From Rhizobacter sp. (GTDB lineage: Bacteria; Pseudomonadota; Gammaproteobacteria; Burkholderiales; Burkholderiaceae_C): a DNA stretch of 64,000 nt. Within the stretch, counting starts at the first letter, position 1, and the number at the start of each line of letters is the position of its first letter. The translations under genes were made by a program, and so were the position numbers. The stretch lies in NCBI GenBank assembly GCA_019635355.1, contig JAHBZQ010000001.1, positions 2,480,001 to 2,544,000 of the forward strand. Reading direction: 5' to 3'. Shown here one piece after another: positions 26,886 through 35,375 of this stretch. The notes under the pieces were generated by a model, which saw only the letters and a list, made by a program, of their open reading frames with translations, was not told the origin of the DNA and did not search any database.

Positions 26886-27539
26886 TCAGCGCAGGTCGGC
26901 CAGCCGGGCCGTCCAGCCGACGATGCCGCCCTGCGCCCGGATCATCTCGATGGCCGCCTGCTTGAACTCGGGGAAGTAGGAGCCGGTGGCCTCTTCGATC
27001 AGCAGGCATTCGTAGCCACGGTCGTTCGCCTCGCGCATGGTGGTCTGCACGCAGACTTCGGTGGTGACGCCGCCGAAGATCAGGTGGGTGATGCCGCGGG
27101 CCTGCAGTTGCTCGCCGAGATCGGTGCCGTAGAAGGCGCCCTTGCCCGGCTTGGCGATCACGAGGTCACCGTCTTGCGGCAGCAGCTCGGGCACGAAGCC
27201 GGCGCCCGGCTCGCCGAGGATGAGGATGCGGCCCATCGGCCCCGGGTCGCCGATGCGCAAGGAGGGCTTGCCGCGCAGGCGCTTCGCCGGCGGGCAGTCG
27301 GACAGGTCGGGGCGGTGGCATTCCTGCGTGTGGATGACGAGGATGCCGTGCTCGCGGCACCACGCGATGAGATCGGCGGCCGCCGGCACCACGGGCTCCA
27401 GCAGCGATACATCGTTGCCGAGCGTCGCGCCGAAACCGCCGGGCTCGATGAAGTCGCGCTGCATGTCGATCATCACGAGCGCGGTGTGTGCGGGGTCGAA
27501 GGTGAAGGAGCCCGGCTGGGCGGTGATGGTGATGCTCAA
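26886..27539 (-). CDS. trtA: Isochorismatase-fold amidohydrolase, triuret hydrolase-like
   Basis: This 217-residue cysteine hydrolase has the triad Asp29 (IDMQRDF), a Lys in KPGKGAF (130-133) and Cys163 (TTEVCVQTT). It starts at a TTG (27539) overlapping the ATPase stop codon (TTGA). It is a distinct paralogue of the biuret hydrolase-like gene at 29089; Rhizobium has a comparable biuH/trtA pair. A role in triuret or ureidoacrylate hydrolysis is inferred, and RutB-like activity is the main alternative. Confidence 0.65.
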   Translation of the reverse strand: MSITITAQPGSFTFDPAHTALVMIDMQRDFIEPGGFGATLGNDVSLLEPVVPAAADLIAWCREHGILVIHTQECHRPDLSDCPPAKRLRGKPSLRIGDPGPMGRILILGEPGAGFVPELLPQDGDLVIAKPGKGAFYGTDLGEQLQARGITHLIFGGVTTEVCVQTTMREANDRGYECLLIEEATGSYFPEFKQAAIEMIRAQGGIVGWTARLADLR

Positions 27540-29092
27540 TGCGCGCTCCCGCCCATGAAGGCGCCGAGGCGGTTGCGGTCGGCTTGCCGGGCATCCGTCT
27601 CATGCACCACTTGCCCACCGCTCATGACGGCGATGCGGTCTGACAGTGCGAGCAACTCGTCGAGGTCTTCGCTGATGAGCAGCACCGCGCCGCCGCGGTT
27701 GCGCACGTCCATCAGGCGCTGGTGGATCTCGGCCACCGCCGCGAAGTCGAGGCCGAAGACGGGGTTGGAGACGATCAGCACCTCGGCGTCGTCGCTCAGC
27801 TCGCGCGCGAGCACGGCGCGCTGCACGTTGCCACCCGAGAGCGAACGGATCTGCGCCAGCTCGCCACGCGTCTTCACGCCGAACTCACCGATGAGCTTGC
27901 GGGCCCGCTCTCGCAAGGTGCGACCCCGCATCCAGCCCAGGCGGGCGGCAGGCGCCACGTCGAAGGCGCGCAAGCCGATGTTGTCGGACACGCTCATGTC
28001 GCCCACGCAGGCGTTGCGCAGCGGCTCTTCGGGCAGGCTGCGCACCTTGAGGCGGCGGTTCTGTGCACGCGTGGCCGCAAAGCGCTCGGCGCCGACCCAC
28101 ACCTCGCCCGACACGCGCCGGCGCTGCCCGACCAGCGCTTCGGCGAACTCGCGCTGGCCGTTGCCCGAGACCCCCGCGATGCCGACGATCTCGCCCGCAT
28201 GCACGTTGACCGACAGGCCGGCCACCGCCACCTGCCCACGGTCGCCGTCGACCACCAGCGACTTCACCTGCAGCCTCGCCTCGCCCCGCTCGCGCTCGGC
28301 GCGCTGCGGTGCCGCGAACTCGCGCTTGGCATCGCCCTCGCCGCCCACCATCTCTGCCGCCAGTTGCTGTGGCGTGGTTTCGTCCACGCGATGTGCCGCC
28401 ACGAGCTTGCCCTTGCGCAGCACGCTCACGTCATCGGCATAGGCGGTGACCTCGCGGAACTTGTGGGTGATGAGCACGATGCTGCACTCGCCCGCGTGCG
28501 CACGATCGCGCAGCAGGCCCAGCACCTCGTCGGCCTCTTGCGGCGTGAGCACCGAGGTGGGCTCGTCGAGGATCAGGAGGCGCGGCTTGAGCAAGAGCTG
28601 CTTGAGGATCTCCAACTTCTGCTTCTGCCCGGCCGAGAGCTCCTGCGGCGTGGCATCGAGGTCGAGCTTGAAGGGCGTGGTCTGCATGAACGCGGCGAGT
28701 GCCGCACGCTCCTTCTTCCAGTCGATCACCGCCGGCAGGTGGCCGCGCGCGAGCAGCAGGTTCTCGGCCACGGTCATGCCGGGCACGACGGTGAAGTGCT
28801 GGTAGACCATGCCGATGCCCAGGTCGCGTGCGATCACGGGCGTGGCGATGTCGTGCTCCTTGTTGTCGAGCAGCACCGCGCCTTCTTCGGCGCGCTGGTA
28901 GCCGACCACACATTTCACGAGCGTGCTCTTGCCGGCGCCGTTTTCGCCGAGCAGGGCGTGCACGGTGCCGGGGCGCACCTTGAGCGACACATGGTCGAGC
29001 GCGGTGAAGGCGCCGAAGCGCTTGGTGAGCTCGTAGGTGTCGAGAGCGAGCGCGCCGGTGGGGCGGGGCACAGGGTCGAGCGGCGCGGTCAT
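27536..29092 (-). CDS. ABC importer ATPase, two-domain (BMP/nucleoside-type)
   Basis: This 518-residue protein has two ABC domains. The first has Walker A GENGAGKST and signature LSAGQKQKLE. The second has a degenerate P-loop (GVSGNGQRE, no lysine) with signature LSGGNVQRAVLAREL. This is the standard pattern of RbsA/YufO-type ATPases, where one site is weak. Its start overlaps the stop of the biuret hydrolase gene (ATGA). It energises the permeases at 30820 and 31740. Confidence 0.92.
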   Translation of the reverse strand: MTAPLDPVPRPTGALALDTYELTKRFGAFTALDHVSLKVRPGTVHALLGENGAGKSTLVKCVVGYQRAEEGAVLLDNKEHDIATPVIARDLGIGMVYQHFTVVPGMTVAENLLLARGHLPAVIDWKKERAALAAFMQTTPFKLDLDATPQELSAGQKQKLEILKQLLLKPRLLILDEPTSVLTPQEADEVLGLLRDRAHAGECSIVLITHKFREVTAYADDVSVLRKGKLVAAHRVDETTPQQLAAEMVGGEGDAKREFAAPQRAERERGEARLQVKSLVVDGDRGQVAVAGLSVNVHAGEIVGIAGVSGNGQREFAEALVGQRRRVSGEVWVGAERFAATRAQNRRLKVRSLPEEPLRNACVGDMSVSDNIGLRAFDVAPAARLGWMRGRTLRERARKLIGEFGVKTRGELAQIRSLSGGNVQRAVLARELSDDAEVLIVSNPVFGLDFAAVAEIHQRLMDVRNRGGAVLLISEDLDELLALSDRIAVMSGGQVVHETDARQADRNRLGAFMGGSAH

Positions 29093-29784
29093 GCGGTCAC
29101 CGTCTCGATGACGGCCTTGGAGTCGGAGACGGCGCCAAACACGCCGCCCTGCATCGTCACCATCTTCAGCGCCGCTTGGTGGTTGCCGAGGTCGGTGGCG
29201 CCGGTGCAGTCGGACAGGATCAGACACTCGTAGCCGCGGTCATTGGCGTCGCGCATGGTCGTGTGCACGCAGACGTCGGTGGTGATGCCGGTGAGGATCA
29301 AGTTGCGGATGCCGCGGGTGTGCAGGATGAGGTCGAAGTTGGTGGCGTAGAACGAGCCCTTGCCCGGCTTGTCGATCACCGGCTCGCCCGGCAGCGGTGC
29401 GAGCTCGGGAATGATTTCCCACCCCGGCTGGCCTATCGTGAGGATGCGCCCGCACGGGCCCATGTCGCCGATGCCGATGCCGTTGGTGCCTGCCTGGCGC
29501 GAGCGCCAGAGTTTGTTGGCGGGCAGGTCCGACAGATCGGGCTTGTGGCCTTCGCGGGTGTGGATGAGCGTGTAGCCCGCATCGCGCATCACCTTGAAGA
29601 GCTTCTTCAGCGGCTCGATGGGCGCGCGGGTCATCGAGATGTCGTAGCCCATCTTGTCGACGTAGCCGCCGGGGCCGCAGAAGTCGACCTGCATGTCGAT
29701 CACGATGAGGGCGGTGTTCTCGGGCCGCAGGTCGCCGTCATACGGCCAGCGGTAGGGGTCGGCGGCAACGTAGCGTTTGTTCAT
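29089..29784 (-). CDS. biuH: Isochorismatase-fold amidohydrolase, biuret hydrolase-like
   Basis: This 231-residue protein closely resembles Rhizobium BiuH: AADPYRWPYDGDLRPENTAL near the N-terminus, DMQVDFCGPGGYVDKMGYD, and TGITTDVCVHTTMRDAND. The catalytic set is Asp34, a Lys in DKPGKGSF (139-142) and Cys172. BiuH converts biuret to allophanate and ammonia, and allophanate is the substrate of AtzF at 11 kb. RutB-type ureidoacrylate hydrolysis is less likely because no other rut gene is present. Confidence 0.8.
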   Translation of the reverse strand: MNKRYVAADPYRWPYDGDLRPENTALIVIDMQVDFCGPGGYVDKMGYDISMTRAPIEPLKKLFKVMRDAGYTLIHTREGHKPDLSDLPANKLWRSRQAGTNGIGIGDMGPCGRILTIGQPGWEIIPELAPLPGEPVIDKPGKGSFYATNFDLILHTRGIRNLILTGITTDVCVHTTMRDANDRGYECLILSDCTGATDLGNHQAALKMVTMQGGVFGAVSDSKAVIETVTA

Positions 29785-30807
29785 TCAGGCCACCTTCTTC
29801 AAAGACGGAGCTTCGGCCCCGACGTAGCTGCGCGTCGGGGCCTCGAAGCCGCAACTCGTGCCGTCGGTCACCTGCACGCTCGCTTCCCAGGGCAGCACGT
29901 AGCGGCCGGCGGCCATGTCGTGCATGTAGGTGTAGGGGCAGTCTTGCGCGCCGCCCTTCACCGCCACGTAGCCGCGGTGGTAGAGCTGGTAGATGTTGTT
30001 CTCCACGCCCCAGGTGGCGCGCGCTTCGCGCACGAGGTCGGGGCGCAGCTCGCAGGTGATGATCTCGTCGGGTCGGCCGCTGCCTTCGACCATCACGGTG
30101 CCGTCGAAATTGCAGAACATGCCTTCGCCCATCGAGTCGAAGGTGCCGTCGCTGCCGCACATGCAGACGTTCGCCGTGTAGACGAGGTTGCAGAAGGCGT
30201 TGGCCTGGTTGGTGATCTTCCACGCATGGCGGATCGGTGCGGTGTAGCCGGCCGTTCGGATCACGATCTCGGCGCCCTTGTAGGTGGCCTCGCGTGCCAT
30301 CTCGGGGAACATGCCGTCGTGGCAGATGATGAGTGCGAGCTTGCTGCCATTGGGCCCGTCGCACACCGGGATGCCGAGGTTGCCCGGCTCCCATGGCTCG
30401 ACCGGCACCCAGGGGTGCAGCTTGCGGTAGTAGAGCTTGATGGCACCGGTGTCGTCGATGATCAGGCCACTGTTGTAGGGGTTGCCCTCAGGGTTGGCTT
30501 CCATGATGGAGAAGCAGCCCCAGATCTTGTTGGTCACGCAGGCCTGCTTGAACGCCGCCACCTCGGGGCCGTCGAGCGTGCACATGATCTCGGGGTTGGT
30601 GTCCATCGAGAGGCCGTGCAGCGAGTACTCAGGGAAGACGACGAGGTTCATCGTGCCCTGGTTGCGGCGCGCCTTGGCGACCATCTCAACGATGCGCTGG
30701 GTCTGTGCCGCAAGGTCGGCCTTCGTCTTCACGACCGGCAGCTGCAACTGCACCAGCCCCATCACCACGCCATTCGGCGACTTGTTCAACCCACCGAGAC
30801 CACTCAT
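29785..30807 (-). CDS. amiF: Formamidase
   Basis: This 340-residue nitrilase-superfamily amidase is of AmiF length (about 334). The catalytic Glu60 (VVFPEYSLHG), Lys129 (YYRKLHPW) and Cys162 (IICHDGMFPE) are present, and the overall pattern follows Helicobacter AmiF. It should release ammonia and formate from formamide. Aliphatic amidase AmiE is the close alternative. It abuts the biuret hydrolase gene. Confidence 0.85.
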   Translation of the reverse strand: MSGLGGLNKSPNGVVMGLVQLQLPVVKTKADLAAQTQRIVEMVAKARRNQGTMNLVVFPEYSLHGLSMDTNPEIMCTLDGPEVAAFKQACVTNKIWGCFSIMEANPEGNPYNSGLIIDDTGAIKLYYRKLHPWVPVEPWEPGNLGIPVCDGPNGSKLALIICHDGMFPEMAREATYKGAEIVIRTAGYTAPIRHAWKITNQANAFCNLVYTANVCMCGSDGTFDSMGEGMFCNFDGTVMVEGSGRPDEIITCELRPDLVREARATWGVENNIYQLYHRGYVAVKGGAQDCPYTYMHDMAAGRYVLPWEASVQVTDGTSCGFEAPTRSYVGAEAPSLKKVA

Positions 30808-30819
30808 CGTGTTGCTCCT

Positions 30820-31743
30820 TCAGCGTGTCACGCCCAGCTCCATCGGCGCGCCTTTGAGGCTGCGCGTGGGCGAGCAGGTCCAGATCAGGATGGCGAGCGT
30901 CAGCACATACGGCACCGCGTTGAAGAGGTAGTAGCCGCTGCTGATGCCCACCGATTGCAGAGCAGGGCCGAGCGCGCCGGCACCGCCGAAGAGCAAGGCC
31001 GCGCCGAGGCAACGCCACGGGCTCCAGCGCGCAAAGATGACGAGCGCGACAGCGATCAGGCCTTGGCCGCTGGAGAGGCCTTCGTTCCAGCTGCCGGGGT
31101 AGTAGAGCGAGAGCGACGCACCGCCGAGACCGGCGATGAAACCACCCGCGCAGGTGGCCGCGATGCGGATGCCGTTGACCGAATAGCCGAGCGCACGTGC
31201 CGCATCGCTCGAATCGCCGGCCATGCGCAGCACGAGCCCGAAGCGGGTGGCCTTGAAGCCCCAGGCCAGCAACGCGGCAAGCGCCACGCCGATGGGGAAC
31301 AGCATGTTGATCTGCAGGGCCGACTTGATCTGCGGCGAAGCACTCCACCAGCCCAGGTCGAGCGACGGAATCTGCGGCGCCTGCGGCTGGATCAGCGGCT
31401 TGCCGAGGTAGAACGCGAGGCCGCTGCCGAGCAGCATCAGCGCGATGCCTGTTGCGATGTCGTTCACGCGTGGCAGCGAGCACACGAGGCCGTGCAACAG
31501 CGAGAGCAAGGCGCCGCAGCCGCCGGCCAGCAGCACGCCGACCCACACGTTGCCGCTGAGATACGCGCCACCGAAACCGGCCATCGCGCTGAAAACGAGC
31601 ACGCCTTCGAGGCCGAGGTTGATGCGGCCCGACTTCTCGGTGATGCACTCGCCCAGGCTCACCAGCAGGAAGGGTGTGCCCACGCGGATGGCACCGCCGA
31701 GCACGGCGATGAGGACGTTGAGGAAGATCTCGCTGCTGCTCAT
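30820..31743 (-). CDS. ABC transporter permease, BMP/nucleoside type (NupQ-like)
   Basis: This 307-residue permease has about eight to nine membrane helices and the family signature TEKSGRINLGLEGVLVFSAM near the N-terminus. Its ATG overlaps the stop of the first permease (ATGA). It forms the channel with the protein encoded at 31740. Confidence 0.9.
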   Translation of the reverse strand: MSSSEIFLNVLIAVLGGAIRVGTPFLLVSLGECITEKSGRINLGLEGVLVFSAMAGFGGAYLSGNVWVGVLLAGGCGALLSLLHGLVCSLPRVNDIATGIALMLLGSGLAFYLGKPLIQPQAPQIPSLDLGWWSASPQIKSALQINMLFPIGVALAALLAWGFKATRFGLVLRMAGDSSDAARALGYSVNGIRIAATCAGGFIAGLGGASLSLYYPGSWNEGLSSGQGLIAVALVIFARWSPWRCLGAALLFGGAGALGPALQSVGISSGYYLFNAVPYVLTLAILIWTCSPTRSLKGAPMELGVTR

Positions 31744-32870
31744 GTGGCGGCTTGGGCTTCGACAGGCCTGTCCTGAGCCTTGTCGAAGGGCTCAGCCCGA
31801 ACGGTGGTGGTGGGCGCGGGCTTCGGCGCACGCGGTGCGAAGAGCTTGCCGCGCAGCGCCTCGCTTGCGAGGATCAGCAGGAAGGCAAAGCCCTGCAGCA
31901 CCATCACCGAGGCATCGGGCACGTCCATGCGCCGCTGCAGCAGACTGCCGGCCGCGCCGAAGCCGCCGAAGAGCACCGCCACCGGGATCACCGCCCACGG
32001 GTTGTGGCGCGCGACGAAGGACACGAGGATGCCGGTGTAGCCGAGGCCGGCGATCAGCGACGCATTGGCGTTGGTGTGCACTGCCGCCACCTCGATGCCG
32101 CCCGCAAGGCCCGCGCAGGCCCCGCCGATGGCACACGCGCCCACCATCAGCCGCGCGCCGGGCAGGCCCACGAGCAAGGCTGCACGCGTGTTGCCGCCGA
32201 CGATGCGCGTGGCGAAGCCCGAGGTGGTGAAGAAGAGCCACAGGCCGAGCAGCACGCAGGCCACGATGCCGAAGACGAGGCCCCAATGGATGTCGGTGCC
32301 GAAGAGGCCGCCGATGAGCAGGCCGTCGCCGAGCGTGCGCGTCGAAGGTTTGTTGAGACTCGCCGGGTCGCGCATCGGCCCTTCCACGAAATGCTTGAAG
32401 AGCGCTACCGCGGTGTAGGCGAGCAGCAGACTGCTGATGGTCTCGTTGACGCCGCGCCACTGGCGCAGCGCCCCCACGAGCGCGATCCACACCGCCCCCG
32501 TCAAGGCCGCGGCCAGCAACAGCATCGCGGTGCCGAGGGCATTCGCGGGGGGCGCGAACAGATAGGGAAGCCCGGCGCAAGCCAGGCCCCCGAGCACCAG
32601 CGCCCCTTCCCCGCCGATGACGATGAGCCCCGCCCGCGCCGGGATGGCCACGCACAACGCCGTCAACATCAACGGCGCCGCCCGCTGCAGCGAGTTCTGC
32701 CATGAGAACCAGTCGCCAAAGGCGCCCTTGAAGAGCAGCGCCCACGCGTCGACCGGGCTCTTGCCACCCGCCCAGATGAAGGCGCCGAACAACAGCAGCG
32801 CGCCACTCATCGCGAGCACCGGAAGTGCGATCGCTTCCAGCGTCTCGCTCGTGCGGGTGGACAAGGTCAT
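31740..32870 (-). CDS. ABC transporter permease, BMP/nucleoside type (NupP-like)
   Basis: This 376-residue permease has about nine membrane helices and the motif AIPARAGLIVIGGEGALVLGG. The last 20 residues or so (from VRAEPFDKAQD) are encoded by a dispersed repeat (31756-31804), not by family sequence, so the natural C-terminus has been replaced or extended. It follows the binding-protein gene by 31 bp. Confidence 0.9.
   Translation of the reverse strand: MTLSTRTSETLEAIALPVLAMSGALLLFGAFIWAGGKSPVDAWALLFKGAFGDWFSWQNSLQRAAPLMLTALCVAIPARAGLIVIGGEGALVLGGLACAGLPYLFAPPANALGTAMLLLAAALTGAVWIALVGALRQWRGVNETISSLLLAYTAVALFKHFVEGPMRDPASLNKPSTRTLGDGLLIGGLFGTDIHWGLVFGIVACVLLGLWLFFTTSGFATRIVGGNTRAALLVGLPGARLMVGACAIGGACAGLAGGIEVAAVHTNANASLIAGLGYTGILVSFVARHNPWAVIPVAVLFGGFGAAGSLLQRRMDVPDASVMVLQGFAFLLILASEALRGKLFAPRAPKPAPTTTVRAEPFDKAQDRPVEAQAAT
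31756..31804. repeat. Dispersed palindromic repeat inside the permease 3' end
   Basis: The sequence contains CTTCGACAGG and, in opposite sense, CCTTGTCGAAG around CCTGTCCTGAG, followed by GGCTCAGCCCGAACGG. Such TTCGACAGGCTCAG...GAACGG units are multi-copy in many Burkholderiales and other proteobacterial genomes. Here the unit is translated. Confidence 0.65.
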
Positions 32871-32901
32871 GGTGGTTCCCTCCTCCTCGCCTTGTGCTTG
32901 A

Positions 32902-34020
32902 TCAGGCCTTGCCCACGACGCCTTCGACGAGGTAGTTCATGCCTTCGAGGGCGACGTCGGTCTGCGCGTAGGCCTTGCCGGCGGGGATCACTTCCTTGCC
33001 GGTGTTGTCCTTCAGCGGGCCTTTGAAGATGTCGAACTTGCCGGCGATCATCGAGGCCTTCACCTCGTCGGCCTTCTTCTTCGCCGCGGCGGTGACCATC
33101 GCACCGTAGGGCGAGGGTTTCACGAAGCCCTCTTTCAGGCCGCCGCGCACGAAGTTGGGGTGCGGCTTGCCGGAGCGGGCGGCGTCGATGATGGTCTTGT
33201 AGGCGGTGATCCAGTTCCACTCGGCGCCGGTGAGGTAGGCATTGGGCGCGAGCTTGGCCTGGCTCGCGTGGTAGCCGCAGACGAACTTGCCGCGCTTGGC
33301 GGCGGTCTCGACGATCACCTTCGGCCCGTCGACGTGCATGGTGAACACGTCGATGCCCTGGTCGGCCAGGCTGTTGGTGGCTTCGGCTTCCTTCACCGGC
33401 ATCGACCAGTCGCCGGTGAAGATCACCGTGGTGGTGATGCTCAGGTCGACCGAGCGCGCGCCCAGCGTGAAAGCGTTGATGTTGCGCAGCACCTGCGGAA
33501 TGGGCTTGGCCGCGATGAAGCCGAGCTTCTTGCTCTTGGTCATGTGGCCGGCGACCACGCCGTTGAGGTACTGGCCTTCGTCGATGTAGCCAAAGAAGCT
33601 GCCAGTGTTCTTGGGGTGCTTGGCCTCGCTCCACAGGCCGCCGCAGTGTGCGAAACGCACCTTGGGGTTCTTGGCCGCCACCGCCAGCATGTGCGGATCG
33701 AAGTAGCCGAAGGACGTGGGAAAGAGCAGCGCCGCGCCGTCCTGCGAAATCATGCCCTGCATCGTCTTCTGCACGGCGGTGGTCTCGGGCACGTTCTCTT
33801 CTTCCACAGCCTTGATGCCGGGCAGCTTCTTCACTTCGGCCACGGCCTCGGCCTGCGCCTGGTTGTAGCCGTAGTCGTCGCGCGGGCCCACGTAGATGAA
33901 GCCGACGGTGATGGGCGCCTGGCCTTGCACCAGCCCGCTCAAACCGCCGAACGCCGCCGTGGCGCCCACCGCCCCCACCCCTTTCAGAACTCCGCGACGG
34001 TTGATTTCCGTTCCAGACAT
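32902..34020 (-). CDS. BMP-family substrate-binding protein, Tat-exported
   Basis: This 372-residue protein of the basic membrane protein/PnrA class has a twin-arginine leader (EINRRGVLKGVGAVGATAAFGG). The mature part is ITVGFIYVGPRDDYGYNQAQAEA. It is the first gene of the seven-gene minus-strand operon. BMP proteins usually bind nucleosides; the amidase neighbours suggest a ureide or amide. The start at 34020 is chosen because the Tat leader begins there. Confidence 0.9.
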   Translation of the reverse strand: MSGTEINRRGVLKGVGAVGATAAFGGLSGLVQGQAPITVGFIYVGPRDDYGYNQAQAEAVAEVKKLPGIKAVEEENVPETTAVQKTMQGMISQDGAALLFPTSFGYFDPHMLAVAAKNPKVRFAHCGGLWSEAKHPKNTGSFFGYIDEGQYLNGVVAGHMTKSKKLGFIAAKPIPQVLRNINAFTLGARSVDLSITTTVIFTGDWSMPVKEAEATNSLADQGIDVFTMHVDGPKVIVETAAKRGKFVCGYHASQAKLAPNAYLTGAEWNWITAYKTIIDAARSGKPHPNFVRGGLKEGFVKPSPYGAMVTAAAKKKADEVKASMIAGKFDIFKGPLKDNTGKEVIPAGKAYAQTDVALEGMNYLVEGVVGKA

Positions 34021-34116
34021 TGCTGCGCTCCTGTGCACGTTGCAGTGGTTGAAGAGGCCTTCGCAGGAGCCGTGCCCACAGGCATGCACCGAGACGAGGC
34101 CGGTTTTGAACACCTT

Positions 34117-34128
34117 CTTGTATACATG
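34117..34128. promoter_or_regulatory. Operator candidate at the biuret/formamide operon promoter
   Basis: CTTGTATACATG contains the perfect palindrome TGTATACA (34119-34126). It lies directly downstream of the -12 element of the minus-strand sigma-54 promoter, across the expected start of transcription. It resembles CTTGCATACAAG at the atzF promoter and fits the GntR/FCD class. Confidence 0.5.
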
Positions 34129-34142
34129 CAATGGGTGTGCCA
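34128..34142 (-). promoter_or_regulatory. Sigma-54 promoter of the BMP/amidase operon
   Basis: Read on the minus strand the sequence is TGGCACACCCATTGC, an exact match to TGGCAC-N5-TTGC with GG and GC ten bases apart. Predicted start is near 34116, about 96 bp before the ATG of the binding-protein gene. Confidence 0.8.
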
Positions 34143-34167
34143 GCTTCGTGTTGCTGAAGTCGGAGCG

Positions 34168-34278
34168 GCGATGAGGGCTTGGGGCTGCGGATTCCTCCAT
34201 GTCCCCCGCTGCTGACCGCTCCCGCGGTCAGCAGCTCCTCCTTTACTTACGGAATCCGCAGCCCCAAGCCCTCATCGC
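34168..34278. repeat. Long two-tier hairpin element A
   Basis: The outer arms 34168-34195 and 34251-34278 are 28-bp perfect complements. Inside, 34208-34219 and 34224-34235 form a 12-bp perfect stem with a four-base loop (GGGA when read on the minus strand). Between the stems the minus strand reads GTAAAGGAGGA on one side and GGGGGACATGGA on the other, as in element B. No gene is in this stretch. It ends about 25 bp upstream of the sigma-54 promoter of the minus-strand operon. Confidence 0.85.
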
Positions 34279-34333
34279 GAGACGCACTGCTCCCGCCCAC
34301 CCTCACACCCACCCACGCAAGGCGCGATGTTTC

Positions 34334-34448
34334 GCGCCGAGGGGATGGGGTGGGTGAATCCCGCAGGTAAAGGAGGAGCCCTGTCCCCACGGGAGTGGGG
34401 ACAGGGCGGGGGACACGGAGGGATTCACCCACCCCATCCCCTCGGCGC
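34334..34448. repeat. Long two-tier hairpin element B
   Basis: The outer arms 34334-34362 and 34420-34448 are 29-bp perfect complements. The inner 12-bp stem is 34379-34390 with 34395-34406 around a GGGA loop. Single-stranded segments are GGTAAAGGAGGAG (about 34366-34378) and CGGGGGACACGGA (34407-34419). It is an inverted copy of the element A architecture with entirely different stem sequences. The rest of the gap (34279-34333 and 34449-34577) shows nothing I recognise. Confidence 0.85.
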
Positions 34449-34577
34449 CGCTCCGGACGCAGCCAAGCCATCCCACAGCCATCGCGACCCCAACCCCCTA
34501 CCTCCCAGGTAATCGCCTTTCCTCCCGCCCGCCCAAAGAATCGAGGGCTTACCCCAGGGAGCTTCACAAAAAACAAG

Positions 34578-35366
34578 ATGGAAACCTTCGTCCTCTTCGC
34601 CACCGGCGCCGCGTCGGGGCTCATTGCCGGACTGGTCGGCCTGGCCGGCGGCATCGTCGTCGTGCCGGCCCTCACCTGGCTCTACGGCACCGACGCCTTG
34701 CATGACGCGATCGTCATCTCGTGGTTTGCGGTCTTGTTCAACTCGATCGGCGCCGCGTACAAGCAGTACCGCATCCGCAGCCGCGAAGAGCGGCGCGAGA
34801 TCCTCGTCGGCTCGCGGTACTACATGGTGGGCGCCCTCATCGTGACGCCCCTCGTGGCGGCCACGCTCAGCGGCGCAAGGCACCTCGTCACGCCCTCGCT
34901 CGTGGCACTGCTGCAGCTGTGCCTGGCGGCGGTGATGCTGTACCCGATGAAGGAGGGCCAGGAGAAACGCCACTCCGCCAACCTGCTCGACACCTTCTTC
35001 GGCGGCCTCATCGGTGGTGTGTCGACGCTGATCGGCGTGGGCGGCGGCACCTACACCATCGCGTACTTCGTCTACGCGGCCAAACGCCCGTTCCGCGACG
35101 CGATCGCCACCGCCAACATCAACGGCCTGGTGGTGGGCGTGTTGTCGGTGGCGGGGTTTCTCGCGTCGCTGGCCTATGCCCCGGCGTCGGCCTCACCCAC
35201 CACCGCGAGCCCGATCTCGACAGCAGGCATGGTGATCCTGATCGCAACCGGGGTCGTCTTCTCGTCGCTCGGCGTGCGCCTGTCGCGGCGGCTGCCCACC
35301 GCGGTGCTGAAGAAGATCCTGATCTTCGCCCTCATCGCCTCGGCGATCCGGCTGCTCGTGGCCTGA
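34578..35366 (+). CDS. TauE/SafE-family membrane exporter
   Basis: This 262-residue protein has about eight membrane helices in two related halves. Each half opens with a glycine-rich repeat (GLIAGLVGLAGGIVVVPAL and GLIGGVSTLIGVGGGTYTIAYF). Members export sulfite, sulfoacetate or other organic anions; the substrate is unknown. It is convergent with amt (9-bp gap). Confidence 0.88.
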   Translation: METFVLFATGAASGLIAGLVGLAGGIVVVPALTWLYGTDALHDAIVISWFAVLFNSIGAAYKQYRIRSREERREILVGSRYYMVGALIVTPLVAATLSGARHLVTPSLVALLQLCLAAVMLYPMKEGQEKRHSANLLDTFFGGLIGGVSTLIGVGGGTYTIAYFVYAAKRPFRDAIATANINGLVVGVLSVAGFLASLAYAPASASPTTASPISTAGMVILIATGVVFSSLGVRLSRRLPTAVLKKILIFALIASAIRLLVA

Positions 35367-35375
35367 GGCCGGCGC

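Noticed and set aside
29176..31776. 866-codon plus-strand open frame
   Set aside because: It lies opposite biuret hydrolase, formamidase and permease genes with strong motifs; its composition is antisense-like.
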